Shown here one piece after another: positions 29,714 to 37,130 of a DNA stretch of 64,000 nt. Each line of letters begins with the position of its first letter. Positions within the stretch are counted from its first letter, which is position 1. Source of the DNA: Amycolatopsis mediterranei (GTDB lineage: Bacteria > Actinomycetota > Actinomycetes > Mycobacteriales > Pseudonocardiaceae); NCBI RefSeq assembly GCF_026017845.1, contig NZ_CP100416.1, positions 2,848,974 to 2,912,973 on the forward strand. The letters are read 5' to 3'. Below the pieces are notes generated by a model. It was not told the DNA's origin and did no database searches. It saw only the letters and a program-made list of their open reading frames with translations. The translations under genes were made by a program, and so were the position numbers.

Positions 29714-30481
29714 TCAGTGCTGGATGCCCTCCGCCGCGGCGGCCGCGGCGCCGACGATCCCGGCGTTGTTCTGCAGGCTCGCCACCAGCACCGGAGTGCG
29801 GATGTCCAGCAGCGGCACCCATTTCTCGGCCTTCTTGCTGACGCCGCCGCCGACGATGAACAGGTCGGGCCAGATCAGGTTCTCCAGCACGGTCAGGTAA
29901 CGGTGCACGCGCTTGGCCCATTCGGGGTAGGAGAGCCCCTCGTTGTCCTTCACCGAAGCGGCCGCGCGCTTCTCGGCGTCGTGGCCGTCGATCTCGAGGT
30001 GGCCGAATTCGGTGTTGGGGACGAGCTTGCCGTCCTGGAACACCGCGCTGCCGATGCCGGTGCCGAAGGTGAGCAGCGCCGTCACGCCCGTGCGCGCGAC
30101 CGGGTCGCCGAAGCGGATCTCCGCCATGCCCGCCGCGTCGGCGTCGTTCAGCATCGCGACCTGGTCGACGCTCCGGCCGAGCCGCTTGGCGAACAGCGCG
30201 TCGGCGTCGGTGCCGATCCACTGCTTGTCGATGTTGGCCGCGGTGTGCGCGACGCCCTTCTTGACGACCGCCGGCAGGGTCACGCCGACCGGGCCGTCCC
30301 AGCCCGCCTGCGTGACGACGTCGTGCACGACGTCCGCCACCGCCGACGGCGTGGACGGTTTCGGCGTCTCGATCCGGATGCGGTCGCCGATGAGCTGGCC
30401 GGAGTCCAGGTCGACCAAGGCGCCCTTGATCCCGCTGCCGCCGATGTCGATGCCGAAACCTCGGCGGGTCGCCTCCACCAC
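29714..30481 (-). CDS. ppgK: Polyphosphate glucokinase
   Basis: A ROK-family kinase that phosphorylates glucose with polyphosphate (or ATP). Motifs: FGIDIGGSGIKGALVD near the N-terminus (phosphate 1), NDADAAGMAE (catalytic Asp), LTFGTGIGSA (phosphate 2) and FIVGGGVSKKAEKW. GTG 30481 is chosen because GAAGGGA lies 8 nt upstream; an in-frame GTG at 30502 lacks a ribosome site. The protein is about 255 aa. It lies between sigA and the divergent suhB, the same order as Rv2702 and its neighbours. It could recycle glucose released by the debranching and MalQ enzymes (inference). Confidence 0.93.
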   Translation of the reverse strand: MVEATRRGFGIDIGGSGIKGALVDLDSGQLIGDRIRIETPKPSTPSAVADVVHDVVTQAGWDGPVGVTLPAVVKKGVAHTAANIDKQWIGTDADALFAKRLGRSVDQVAMLNDADAAGMAEIRFGDPVARTGVTALLTFGTGIGSAVFQDGKLVPNTEFGHLEIDGHDAEKRAAASVKDNEGLSYPEWAKRVHRYLTVLENLIWPDLFIVGGGVSKKAEKWVPLLDIRTPVLVASLQNNAGIVGAAAAAAEGIQH

Positions 30482-30545
30482 GGACGTGGTCCCTTCTCGC
30501 ACGATTCAGAAGCCTGCTTCGGAGACTTTAACCGGATGTGGTGAC

Positions 30546-31364
30546 ATGTCGGACGTGGGAGTTGACGAGTCGTTGCTGAAAAGCGTCGCGGTGCAGGTCG
30601 CGACGGAAGCCGCCGCCCTGGTCCGCGAGGCCTGGGAAGGTATGGCGGCCGGCCGTTCGGTGGCCGTGGGCACCAAGTCCGGGGCCACCGACGTGGTGAC
30701 CGCGGTCGACCACGAATCCGAACGCCTGGTGCGCGCGCGGCTGGCCGAGCTGCGGCCGGGGGAGCCGGTGCTGGGCGAGGAAGGCGGCGGCGCGGCGGGC
30801 GACGGCGTGACGTGGGTGGTCGACCCGATCGACGGGACGGTCAACTTCCTCTACGGGCTGCCGTGGTTCGGGGTGTCGGTCGCCGCGCAGGTCGGCGGCG
30901 TGTCGGTGGCCGGCGCGGTGGTCGAGCCGGCGAGCGGCCGCGTCTGGTCGGCGGCCCGCGGTCAGGGCGCGTTCCTGGACGGACGGCGGCTGGCGGTGTC
31001 GGCGCCGGACCGCCTGGAGGTGACGCTGGTCGGAACCGGTTTCGCGTACTCGCCCGAGCGGCGGAGGCGGCAGTCGCGGTTCGCGGCGGAGCTGCTGGGC
31101 CGGGTGCGGGACATCCGCCGCAACGGCGCCGCGTCGCTCGACCTCTGCGCGGTGGCGGCGGGCTGGCTGGACGCGTACGTCGAGCACGGCCTCAACCGCT
31201 GGGACTGGGCGGCGGGGGCGCTGATCGCGGCCGAGGCGGGCGCGCAGGTGTCCCTCCCGGGCGCGGCACCGGAGCTGGGCGCGGACGCGACGTACGCGGC
31301 GGCCCCGTCGATCGCGGACCCGCTGCGGAAGGTGCTGGCGGACTGCGGCGCGGCGGAGGTCTGA
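30546..31364 (+). CDS. suhB: Inositol monophosphatase family protein (SuhB-like)
   Basis: A Mg-dependent phosphatase of the IMPase fold, 272 aa, probably acting on inositol phosphates or related sugar phosphates in the cytosol. Metal motifs: LGEEGGG (E), WVVDPIDGTVNFLYG (D-x-D-G-T) and LNRWDWAAGALIAAEAG (W-D). It is divergent from ppgK with a 64-bp gap and starts at ATG 30546. The position matches Rv2701c (SuhB). Substrate specificity is not visible from sequence. Confidence 0.92.
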   Translation: MSDVGVDESLLKSVAVQVATEAAALVREAWEGMAAGRSVAVGTKSGATDVVTAVDHESERLVRARLAELRPGEPVLGEEGGGAAGDGVTWVVDPIDGTVNFLYGLPWFGVSVAAQVGGVSVAGAVVEPASGRVWSAARGQGAFLDGRRLAVSAPDRLEVTLVGTGFAYSPERRRRQSRFAAELLGRVRDIRRNGAASLDLCAVAAGWLDAYVEHGLNRWDWAAGALIAAEAGAQVSLPGAAPELGADATYAAAPSIADPLRKVLADCGAAEV

Positions 31365-31379
31365 GCCGGGTCTCGCCGA

Positions 31380-31421
31380 CCGGGACGGCCGGTTCGCGTA
31401 CCGGGACAGCCGGCTCGCGTT
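31380..31421. repeat. Two tandem 21-bp units (half array)
   Basis: Units at 31380-31400 and 31401-31421 agree at 18 of 21 positions; the core is CCGGGAC-N-GCCGG-N-TCGCGT. The 21-bp period and CGCGTACC junction resemble the arrays at 19716, 27501 and 56953, but no inverted half follows. It lies 15 bp after the suhB stop. Confidence 0.7.
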
Positions 31422-31463
31422 CCCGAGGGTGTGGGGCGTTGGGCGGCGGGGACCTGCGTCCGG

Positions 31464-31512
31464 CCGAAAATGTCGGTGCCCTCCGGTAGCGTGGAAAACG
31501 GGGGGCGCCCCC
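31464..31512 (+). promoter_or_regulatory. Orphan PafBC-type promoter element with GC palindrome (copy 1)
   Basis: TGTCGGTG (31471-31478), an 8-bp spacer and TAGCGT (31487-31492 or one base earlier) match the RecA-independent DNA-damage promoter pattern TTGTCRGTG-N8-TANNNT known from mycobacteria. GGGGGGCGCCCCC follows at about the expected transcription start. The 49-bp element is 44/49 identical to the reverse complement of 36969-37017. Transcription would run into the 3' end of cei in antisense. No gene lies in front of it. Confidence 0.6.
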
Positions 31513-31644
31513 GCGGCCGAGTGATTCGGTGCGGCTCGGTGGGGTTCAGCCCGGCCGGGGCCAGTGGGGGCGAGCCGCGTTCAGCGCGGCCCGGCAGGGT
31601 TCACCGGGGGGCTCAGCCGGAATCCAGCGACCTACGGGGCCGGG

Positions 31645-32328
31645 TCAGCAGGCGACGTCGCGGGCCGCGGCCAGCAGCGTCTGGTCGACGACCGGGGCCT
31701 GCGCGCCCGCGGACTGCTCGTTGCCGCCGCCGCCCTGGTGGGCCTTCGACCAGTCGGCGAGCTGGGTGATGATCTGCCGGGCTTCGGCGCGGGGCCGGAG
31801 GTCGCCGAACAGCGTGCCGGTGACCACGTCGACGCTCGCGTCCTTGCGGTTGTCCTGGACCAGCTCGGCGCACGGCACCACGAGGCTGAGCGTCCGGGCC
31901 GCGGTGGCGCCGTTTTCGCCGAAGCGGATCTGGCCGCGGCACTTGGCCTCGCGGTTCTCGTACGCCGGGTCGTTGGCCGGATCGGCGGCGCCGGTGAAGC
32001 CGAGCTCGCGCAGCGCCGTCGTGGTGATGCCGCCCTGGCCGCGGCTGCCCGAGGCGTTGAGGACCCGGTAGGCGACCTTGTCCGGCGGGATGGGGGCGCG
32101 GTCGTCGAGCGCGTTGTGGGACACGCTGCTGAACGTCACGCCCGGCGGCGGGCTCGCCGGCGGGTCGCACTTGACGGCCTCGTCGACGTCGCCCTTGCCG
32201 ATGGCGGCGTGCACCCAGACGACGATCGCGCCCACGGCGAGCACGCCGATGACGATCAGCGCCGGCAGCGGCTTGTGCTTGCGATACGGCCGCGTCCCAC
32301 GGTCCCCGATGCCGTTCCCCGACGCCAC
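31645..32328 (-). CDS. cei: Envelope integrity protein Cei (LytR C-terminal domain)
   Basis: A membrane-anchored envelope protein, 227 aa. One helix near residues 22-42 (PALIVIGVLAVGAIVVWVH) is preceded by a short basic cytoplasmic tail. The extracytoplasmic part contains a LytR_C-type domain (VAYRVLNASGSRGQGGITTTALRELGF) and conserved cysteines (C54, C130, C152 and the C-terminal C). The start is GTG 32328 with AAGGGA upstream. The neighbours match the Rv2700 locus, where Cei is needed for envelope integrity. A TAGGCT -10-like hexamer lies at 32392-32397. Confidence 0.9.
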   Translation of the reverse strand: MASGNGIGDRGTRPYRKHKPLPALIVIGVLAVGAIVVWVHAAIGKGDVDEAVKCDPPASPPPGVTFSSVSHNALDDRAPIPPDKVAYRVLNASGSRGQGGITTTALRELGFTGAADPANDPAYENREAKCRGQIRFGENGATAARTLSLVVPCAELVQDNRKDASVDVVTGTLFGDLRPRAEARQIITQLADWSKAHQGGGGNEQSAGAQAPVVDQTLLAAARDVAC

Positions 32329-32843
32329 CTGCCCGTCCCTTCCCGAACACCGAAACCGGCCGTGCCGAACCGGGCACCGCCGAGGCCGGTCAGCCTAGGC
32401 GCTGCGACCGACGCACACGGTCCCGGGTCACCCGGTGGGTTCCCGTGGTTCTGCCTGCGGTACCGGGCCCCAGCCGGACCGATCCCCGTGCAGCGATCGC
32501 ACCACGGCGGGGCCGGGCGGGGCAAGCGGACACGGGCCCCGCGTGAAGTTCTCCACCCCCGGGCAACCCGAACGGACGACAACGCGTCTTACCTGCGGGT
32601 TCCCCCTGTCGGGTGACGATTCCCCGGCAATGTCTGACTCGTTGCAGAACCCGGACAGCGGTGAGCTACCCTTCCCGGGCTCCGGCCGCAGGAAGAGGCG
32701 CAAAAAGAAGAGACCTCGGTCACTTCGGCCGTCGGGCACAAACGAGGGCCCTGGAACGTTGACCAGCGGCACGGCGGACTCACGGGCGCATCCGGGGGTC
32801 CGGGAAAACGACTACACAAGCTGATCGCAGGGGTGAGGGACAC
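32329..32843. other. 515-bp divergent promoter region of cei and the DUF4193 gene
   Basis: No credible gene. Possible signals are TAGGCT on the reverse strand (32392-32397) for cei, and TTGCAG (32642-32647) with TACCCT (32667-32672) on the forward strand for the DUF4193 gene. A forward frame from 32631 with an RKRRKKKRPR stretch lacks a ribosome site and has poor codon use, so I do not call it. Confidence 0.5.
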
Positions 32844-33152
32844 ATGGCTACCGACTACGACGCTCCGCGCCGCAGCGAAGCCGACGAGCTGGCCGAAGAC
32901 TCGTTGGAGGAGCTCAAGGCCCGGCGGAACGAGAACCAGTCCGGCGTCGTCGACGTCGACGAGGACGCGACCGCCGAGAACTTCGAGCTGCCGGGTGCCG
33001 ACCTCTCCGGGCTTTCCGGTGAGGACATGACCGTGAAGGTGGTGCCGAAGCAGGCGGACGAGTTCACCTGCTCCGTGTGCTTCCTGGTGCACCACCGCAG
33101 CCGGCTGGCCGAGGACAACGGCGGACGCCTGATCTGCCGCGACTGCGCCTGA
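32844..33152 (+). CDS. DUF4193 zinc-ribbon protein
   Basis: A 102-aa soluble acidic protein found across actinobacteria (Rv2699c type). The N-terminal two thirds is rich in Asp/Glu. The C-terminus holds C-S-V-C near residue 75 and C-R-D-C at the end, a four-cysteine zinc ribbon. ATG 32844 follows GTGAGGGA. Its function is not established; similar small zinc ribbons often bind RNA polymerase or ribosomes, but nothing here shows that. It converges on the DUF3093 gene across a terminator. Confidence 0.92.
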   Translation: MATDYDAPRRSEADELAEDSLEELKARRNENQSGVVDVDEDATAENFELPGADLSGLSGEDMTVKVVPKQADEFTCSVCFLVHHRSRLAEDNGGRLICRDCA

Positions 33153-33261
33153 GGGCACGGGGATCTCGGACAGGGCTTCAGGGGACGAACAGACGCGACG
33201 GAGAGCCTCGAGGGCACTGCTCGGCAAGGAGTGAGGGCGAGGCTCGAAGCGCGCTGGGGAC

Positions 33262-33291
33262 AAGGGGGCCGGCCGGCAGGCCGGCCCCCTT
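33262..33291. terminator. Bidirectional terminator hairpin
   Basis: A 13-bp perfect stem (33262-33274 with 33279-33291) with a 4-nt loop, AA on the left and TT on the right, between the convergent DUF4193 and DUF3093 genes. Confidence 0.9.
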
Positions 33292-33303
33292 CCATATCTG
33301 GGT

Positions 33304-33786
33304 TCAGGCGCCTTTGAGCAGCTCGGCGACCCGTTCCGGGTGCCGGGTGCTGAACAGCCAGTACGGCGTCGGGTCGTTCGCGTCCGTCAGCCGGACCTTG
33401 ACGACCGGGCCGACCCAGCCGCGGTGCAGCACGTAGGCGGCCGGGTCGCCGTCGCGGCCCAGTGCCTTGCGCTTGGCTTCCTTGTCGAAGATCTCCACCT
33501 CGCCGGCGTAGCGCAGCGGCAGGTGCGCGTCGCCGACCCACAGCTCCGGCTCGTCACCGCCGGTGATCCGGACCTTCGACCGGCCCAGCGACAGCAGCAG
33601 CGCCACGACCACCGGCAAGGCGATCACGTACGGCAGCCACGCCCGGATCCCGGGGTACCCGAGGTCGATCTCGGCGGCGAGCAGGACCGCCCCCAGCACC
33701 GGCAGCGGCCAGCCCCACCACGGGACGTACAGCCGTTCGGAGTGCCGCACCGCCGCGTTCGCGGCCGTCTTCGCTGATTCACCCAC
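33304..33786 (-). CDS. DUF3093 membrane protein
   Basis: 160 aa with two adjacent N-terminal membrane helices (WWGWPLPVLGAVLLAAEI and WLPYVIALPVVVALLLSL) and a C-terminal cytoplasmic beta-rich domain (LPLRYAGEVEIFDKEAKRKA, then RHPERVAELLKGA), the usual DUF3093 layout (Rv2698 type). GTG 33786 has no ribosome site, but TACTCT on the same strand ends 6 nt upstream, so a leaderless mRNA is likely. Only 24 bp separate it from the divergent dut gene. Function unknown. Confidence 0.88.
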   Translation of the reverse strand: MGESAKTAANAAVRHSERLYVPWWGWPLPVLGAVLLAAEIDLGYPGIRAWLPYVIALPVVVALLLSLGRSKVRITGGDEPELWVGDAHLPLRYAGEVEIFDKEAKRKALGRDGDPAAYVLHRGWVGPVVKVRLTDANDPTPYWLFSTRHPERVAELLKGA

Positions 33787-33810
33787 GGGTAGAGAGTAAT
33801 CTCGCCGCCC
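33787..33810. promoter_or_regulatory. Overlapping divergent leaderless promoters (dut / DUF3093)
   Basis: The whole gap is 24 bp. Forward: TAATCT at 33797-33802, 8 nt before GTG 33811. Reverse: TACTCT at 33798-33793, 6 nt before GTG 33786. Both fit TANNNT, and the two hexamers share bases 33797-33798. Neither gene has a ribosome site. Both genes therefore seem to be leaderless and to compete for one polymerase footprint. Confidence 0.6.
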
Positions 33811-34314
33811 GTGTCCAGCGTTCAGGTACTCCTCTCCCGGATCGACCCGGATGTCCCGCTGCCCGCCTACGCCCGGCCGGGCGACGCGGGCGCCGATCTC
33901 GTCACCACCTCGGATATCGTCCTCGAGCCCGGCGAACGCGGGGTCGTCGGCACCGGCGTCGCGATCGCGCTCCCGCCCGGGTACGCGGGGTTCGTCCACC
34001 CGCGGTCCGGCCTGGCGGCCCGGGTCGGCCTCTCGGTGGTGAACACCCCGGGCACGATCGACGCGGGCTACCGCGGCGAGATCAAGGTCTGCCTGATCAA
34101 CCACGACCCGGTGCACTCGGTGAAGCTGACGCGCGGCGACCGCATCGCCCAGCTGGTCGTGCAGCGGGTCGAGCACGCGGAGTTCGTCGAGGTGGCCGAG
34201 CTCGACGCGACCGAGCGGGGCGACGGAGGCTACGGCTCGACGGGTGGACACGCCACACTGGGAGCACCGGCGCTCGCCGCGAGCGCCGCCACGGGGGAAG
34301 GAACGGAGAAGTAG
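33811..34314 (+). CDS. dut: dUTP diphosphatase
   Basis: Trimeric dUTPase that hydrolyses dUTP to dUMP, protecting DNA and feeding dTMP synthesis. All five motifs are visible: [10 protein letters not shown], the region around [32 protein letters not shown] and the C-terminal [10 protein letters not shown]. At 167 aa it carries a short C-terminal extension. GTG 33811 appears leaderless. Its TAG stop overlaps the next GTG by one base (TAGTG). The order dut-DUF3710 matches Rv2697c-Rv2696c. Confidence 0.96.
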   Translation: MSSVQVLLSRIDPDVPLPAYARPGDAGADLVTTSDIVLEPGERGVVGTGVAIALPPGYAGFVHPRSGLAARVGLSVVNTPGTIDAGYRGEIKVCLINHDPVHSVKLTRGDRIAQLVVQRVEHAEFVEVAELDATERGDGGYGSTGGHATLGAPALAASAATGEGTEK

Positions 34315-34979
34315 TGGGGATTTTCGGACGCAAGCGACGGACCGAGGGCGGGTCCGCCGGACGGCACGCCGCGCCCGAGGCCGACGACACTTTCGAGGAC
34401 GAGGAGCACGACGAGGACGGCCCGGAGCTGTCGGACGTCTCCGACGGCCCGTTCGACGTGACCGACTTCGACGACGACGGCATCCCGCGGATCGACCTCG
34501 GCTCGGTGAAGGTGCCGGTGCCCGACGGTTCCCAGGTCCAGGTCGAGATGGACCCGGAGGCCGGCGGTGTGCGCGCCGTGCACGTCGTCACCGAGCAGGG
34601 CCAGATCACGGTCAGCGCGTACGCCGCGCCGCGCTCCGGCGGGCTGTGGCGGGAGGTCAGCTCCGAGCTGGCCGACCAGCTGCGGGCCGACGGCGCCAAG
34701 GTCACCATCGGCCGCGGCGTCTGGGGCCTGGAGATTTCGGCCATCATCGGCGACGTCGCCCTGCGCTTCGTCGGCGTCGACCGGCCCCGCTGGATGCTGC
34801 GCGGCGTCATCGCCGGGCCGCAGTCGGAGGCCGCCGGGGCCGTCGAGGTGCTGCGCGAGATCGTCCGGCGGACCATCGTCGACCGCGGCGACGCGCCCAT
34901 GCCGGTCCGGACCCCGCTGACGATCACGCTGCCCGAAGCGGTCGCCGAGCACATCGCGGCCCAGCAGCAGCAAGGCTGA
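34314..34979 (+). CDS. DUF3710 family protein
   Basis: 221 aa, soluble. A basic N-terminus (MGIFGRKRRTE) and a very acidic stretch (residues 20-50) precede a beta-rich DUF3710 domain with IDLGSVKVPVPDGSQVQVE and GLWREVSSELADQLRADGA. GTG 34314 overlaps the dut stop; GGAG lies 5-8 nt upstream. Widely conserved beside dut in actinobacteria (Rv2696c type), function unknown. A long perfect hairpin follows. Confidence 0.92.
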   Translation: MGIFGRKRRTEGGSAGRHAAPEADDTFEDEEHDEDGPELSDVSDGPFDVTDFDDDGIPRIDLGSVKVPVPDGSQVQVEMDPEAGGVRAVHVVTEQGQITVSAYAAPRSGGLWREVSSELADQLRADGAKVTIGRGVWGLEISAIIGDVALRFVGVDRPRWMLRGVIAGPQSEAAGAVEVLREIVRRTIVDRGDAPMPVRTPLTITLPEAVAEHIAAQQQQG

Positions 34980-34985
34980 CGCTTT

Positions 34986-35032
34986 CACCCGTGACGGCCA
35001 CCTCGCGACCCTCGAGGTGGCCGTCACGGGTG
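34986..35032. terminator. 20-bp perfect hairpin between convergent genes
   Basis: Arms 34986-35005 and 35013-35032 pair without mismatch around a 7-nt loop. The stop codon of the reverse-strand hydrolase (35024-35026) lies inside the right arm. It probably terminates DUF3710 on one strand, and for the hydrolase it begins inside the last codons. Confidence 0.85.
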
Positions 35033-35737
35033 TGTCAGGGCCCTCAGGAACGCGAGGACGGTCGCCCGGCCGAGTGACTCGCGGTCCGCGCCCAGCGCCG
35101 TGAGCGTCGTCTCGCCCAGGGCCGCGCGGGGGAGTGCGCCCGCCCACTCCGCTGCGACTTTCGTCGGGTGGATCGGGTCGTCGGTGCAGGTGCCGATCCC
35201 GGCCGGGACGGCCAGCGCCGCCAGTTCGGCCGAGGTCGGCGCGGCCCGGCCCGCCGCGACGCGCAGGCTGTCCGCCAGGCCGTCGCCGTGCCGCCGCCAC
35301 GCCCGGTCCAGCTCCCCCCGCAGCCAGCCCGGGCTGCCGTCGGTCTGCGCCAGTGCCGCGCCGACGCCGGAACCGGCCACCAGATCGGCCGTCAGCGTCG
35401 CGGCCAGCGATGCGGGTGCCGGGCCCGGGACGCCGTTCCAGGCCGGGAGGGCGGCCAGCAGGCCCCCGCAACGCCCCGGATTGCGCACGGCCCACTCCGC
35501 GGCGAGGTGCGCGCCGAACGAAATGCCGCCTACGAGCAGTTCGCCGTGTTCGTCCGCCAGCGCGTCCAGGATGGCCAGGTAGCCCTCGGCGAGCGCCGCG
35601 CCCGGGGGCGGGGGTGGCGCGATGAGCGGGACACCCAGGGCGCGCAGGGGCCGCTCGAAGACGGTTCGGACGAACACCTCGTCCGAACCGGTACCGGGCA
35701 GCAGCACCGCGGCGGGAACTCTGATTGCGGACGTCAC
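35024..35737 (-). CDS. Alpha/beta-hydrolase-like protein (Rv2695 type)
   Basis: About 237 aa. It contains VLLPGTGSDEVFV (oxyanion-loop-like), LLVGGISFGAHLAAEWAVRNP (G-x-S-x-G nucleophile elbow, here GISFG) and a C-terminal GIGTCTDDPIHPTKVAAEW (possible acid and His). GTG 35737 is chosen; the frame is open to 35818 but that part is leader-like and would cross the CTTTGCGCAAAG palindrome at 35746-35757. The position and strand match Rv2695. No substrate is known. Its 3' end runs into the hairpin shared with DUF3710. Confidence 0.75.
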   Translation of the reverse strand: MTSAIRVPAAVLLPGTGSDEVFVRTVFERPLRALGVPLIAPPPPPGAALAEGYLAILDALADEHGELLVGGISFGAHLAAEWAVRNPGRCGGLLAALPAWNGVPGPAPASLAATLTADLVAGSGVGAALAQTDGSPGWLRGELDRAWRRHGDGLADSLRVAAGRAAPTSAELAALAVPAGIGTCTDDPIHPTKVAAEWAGALPRAALGETTLTALGADRESLGRATVLAFLRALTHP

Positions 35738-35781
35738 GTTGCGATCTTTGCGCAAAGGCGTTTCCCTGGCGGGGACCGCAG

Positions 35782-35787
35782 TACGCT
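35782..35787 (+). promoter_or_regulatory. Possible promoter -10 for the OB-fold gene
   Basis: TACGCT fits TANNNT and would give a leader of about 50 nt before ATG 35843. A perfect 12-bp palindrome CTTTGCGCAAAG (35746-35757) lies upstream in the same divergent gap and could bind a regulator. Confidence 0.35.
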
Positions 35788-35842
35788 GGAATCGCACGGG
35801 CCGCAAGCAATTTGTCACCGGCCCCGGAGCACAGGAGCACCT

Positions 35843-36223
35843 ATGTCCGCCAAAGACGGCGGCTACTTCAGCCGGTTGGTACGCAAGCTGACCAGCGACG
35901 TCGAGGAACTCGACGCCGACGAGATGTCGATGAGGTCCGGCGCCGAAGGGGCGCAGCGGGCCTGTGACTGCCGTTCCGGCGAAGAGGTCACCGTGATGGG
36001 GCGGCTCCGCAGCGTCGAGCTCTGCCCGACCAACGAGGCCGCCACGCTGGAGGCCGAGCTGTTCGACGGAACACAGGGCGTGACGCTAATCTGGCTCGGC
36101 CGCCGCCGGATCCCGGGCATCGAGCCTGGCCGGACGATCAAGGTGCGTGGTCGGATGGCCGAGCGTGACGGCCAGAAGGTGCTGTACAACCCCTATTACG
36201 AGCTCCAGAGCCCAGTGAGTTGA
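35843..36223 (+). CDS. OB-fold nucleic-acid-binding-domain protein (Rv2694c type)
   Basis: 126 aa, soluble. The C-terminal half is an OB-fold (VTVMGRLRSVELCPTNEAAT, then LEAELFDGTQGVTLIWLG, then IKVRGRMAE), similar to anticodon/RecG-type OB domains. The N-terminus is helical. ATG 35843 follows CAGGAG. It is followed 9 nt later by the DUF3159 gene, the same pair as Rv2694c-Rv2693c. No biochemical role is established to my knowledge. Confidence 0.9.
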   Translation: MSAKDGGYFSRLVRKLTSDVEELDADEMSMRSGAEGAQRACDCRSGEEVTVMGRLRSVELCPTNEAATLEAELFDGTQGVTLIWLGRRRIPGIEPGRTIKVRGRMAERDGQKVLYNPYYELQSPVS

Positions 36224-36232
36224 TCACCCATC

Positions 36233-36955
36233 GTGACTGAACCCGCCCCGAGCGAGAAGAAGACCGACGAGGACGAGCCGCAGCCGACCCTGCTTGAGCA
36301 GATGGGCGGCGTGTCCGGCCTGATCTACTCGTCGGTGCCGGTGATCGTCTTCGTGCTGGCGAACTCGTTCTTCGGCTTGACCGCGGCCATCTGGACCTCG
36401 ATCGGCAGCGCCGTGGCCATCACGGTGCTGCGGCTGGTCCGCAAGGAGCCCCTGCAGCCGGCGATCTCGGGCTTCTTCGGCGTCGCGATCGCGGCGTTCA
36501 TCGCCTACCGCACGGGGTCGGCGAAGGGGTTCTTCCTCTTCGGGATCTACGCGAGCTTGGTCTACTGCGGCATCTTCGTGCTGTCGGTGGTGGTGCGCTG
36601 GCCGATCGCGGGCGTGGTCTGGAACATGCTCAACGGCACCGGCCAGGCGTGGCGCAAGGACAAGCCGTCCCGCTACGGCTACGACGTCGCCACGCTGGCG
36701 ATGGCGCTCATCTTCGCCGCCCGGTTCGTGGTGCAGCGGTGGCTCTACCAGGAGGACTACACCGGCTGGCTGGCCTTCGCGAAGATCGCGATGGGCTACC
36801 CGCTCTACGCGCTGGGCCTGCTGGTGGTCGTCTGGGCGGTCCGCCGGTCGGACAAGCGCCTGAAGGCGATGGCCGAGGAGGAGCCCGCGCCGGAGACGGA
36901 CGCGCAGGTCGAAGCCCGGCTGCGCGAGAAGTACGCCCAGGCGCCCGAAGCCTGA
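36233..36955 (+). CDS. DUF3159 membrane protein
   Basis: 240 aa with an acidic cytoplasmic N-terminus and six likely transmembrane segments, including LIYSSVPVIVFVLANSFFGL and LFGIYASLVYCGIFVLSVVV, then a charged C-terminal tail. This is the DUF3159 pattern (Rv2693c type). The start is GTG 36233, nine bases after the OB-fold gene. Function unknown. The downstream gap to ceoC is filled by three distinct repeat or hairpin elements. Confidence 0.9.
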   Translation: MTEPAPSEKKTDEDEPQPTLLEQMGGVSGLIYSSVPVIVFVLANSFFGLTAAIWTSIGSAVAITVLRLVRKEPLQPAISGFFGVAIAAFIAYRTGSAKGFFLFGIYASLVYCGIFVLSVVVRWPIAGVVWNMLNGTGQAWRKDKPSRYGYDVATLAMALIFAARFVVQRWLYQEDYTGWLAFAKIAMGYPLYALGLLVVVWAVRRSDKRLKAMAEEEPAPETDAQVEARLREKYAQAPEA

Positions 36956-36968
36956 GCAACCCGCGCGT

Positions 36969-37017
36969 GGGGGCGCCCCCCGGTTTCCACTCTACCGGCA
37001 GGCACCGACAGTTTCGG
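36969..37017 (-). promoter_or_regulatory. Orphan PafBC-type promoter element with GC palindrome (copy 2)
   Basis: On the reverse strand TGTCGGTG, an 8-bp spacer and TAGAGT are followed by GGGGGGCGCCCCC; 44 of 49 positions match 31464-31512 on the opposite strand. Transcription would run antisense into the 3' end of the DUF3159 gene. No gene is positioned to be driven by it. Confidence 0.6.
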
Positions 37018-37026
37018 TCGCCGTGC

Positions 37027-37079
37027 GCCGTGAATGACTCATTCACGGCGTCGGAGGTCCCGAATGAGTCATTCACGGC
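37027..37079. repeat. 18-17-18 inverted repeat (copy 1)
   Basis: Left arm GCCGTGAATGACTCATTC (37027-37044), 17-nt loop, right arm 37062-37079, fully complementary. Copy 2 at 47953-48005 has the same geometry and arms that differ at two positions, each with the compensating change on the other arm. Lies between convergent DUF3159 and ceoC. Confidence 0.9.
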
Positions 37080-37089
37080 ACCAGCCGGA

Positions 37090-37130
37090 CACGAAAGGGC
37101 CCGGGCAAGCTCGCCCGGGCCCCCTTCGTG
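37090..37130. terminator. Terminator between DUF3159 and ceoC
   Basis: Arms GGGCCCGGGC (37097-37106) and GCCCGGGCCC (37113-37122) are extended by CACGAA/TTCGTG with a small bulge. Positioned at the 3' ends of both convergent genes. Confidence 0.75.

Noticed and set aside
32631..32824. Possible small basic protein (RKRRKKKRPR stretch) before the DUF4193 gene
   Set aside because: No ribosome site, poor codon use for this genome, and probable promoter hexamers inside it.
37031..37045. TGAATGACTCATTCA as a Bacillus-type FadR operator
   Set aside because: The arms resemble TGAATGA/TCATTCA, but the spacing differs, the element is part of a larger 18-17-18 inverted repeat, and it lies between convergent 3' ends rather than in a promoter.
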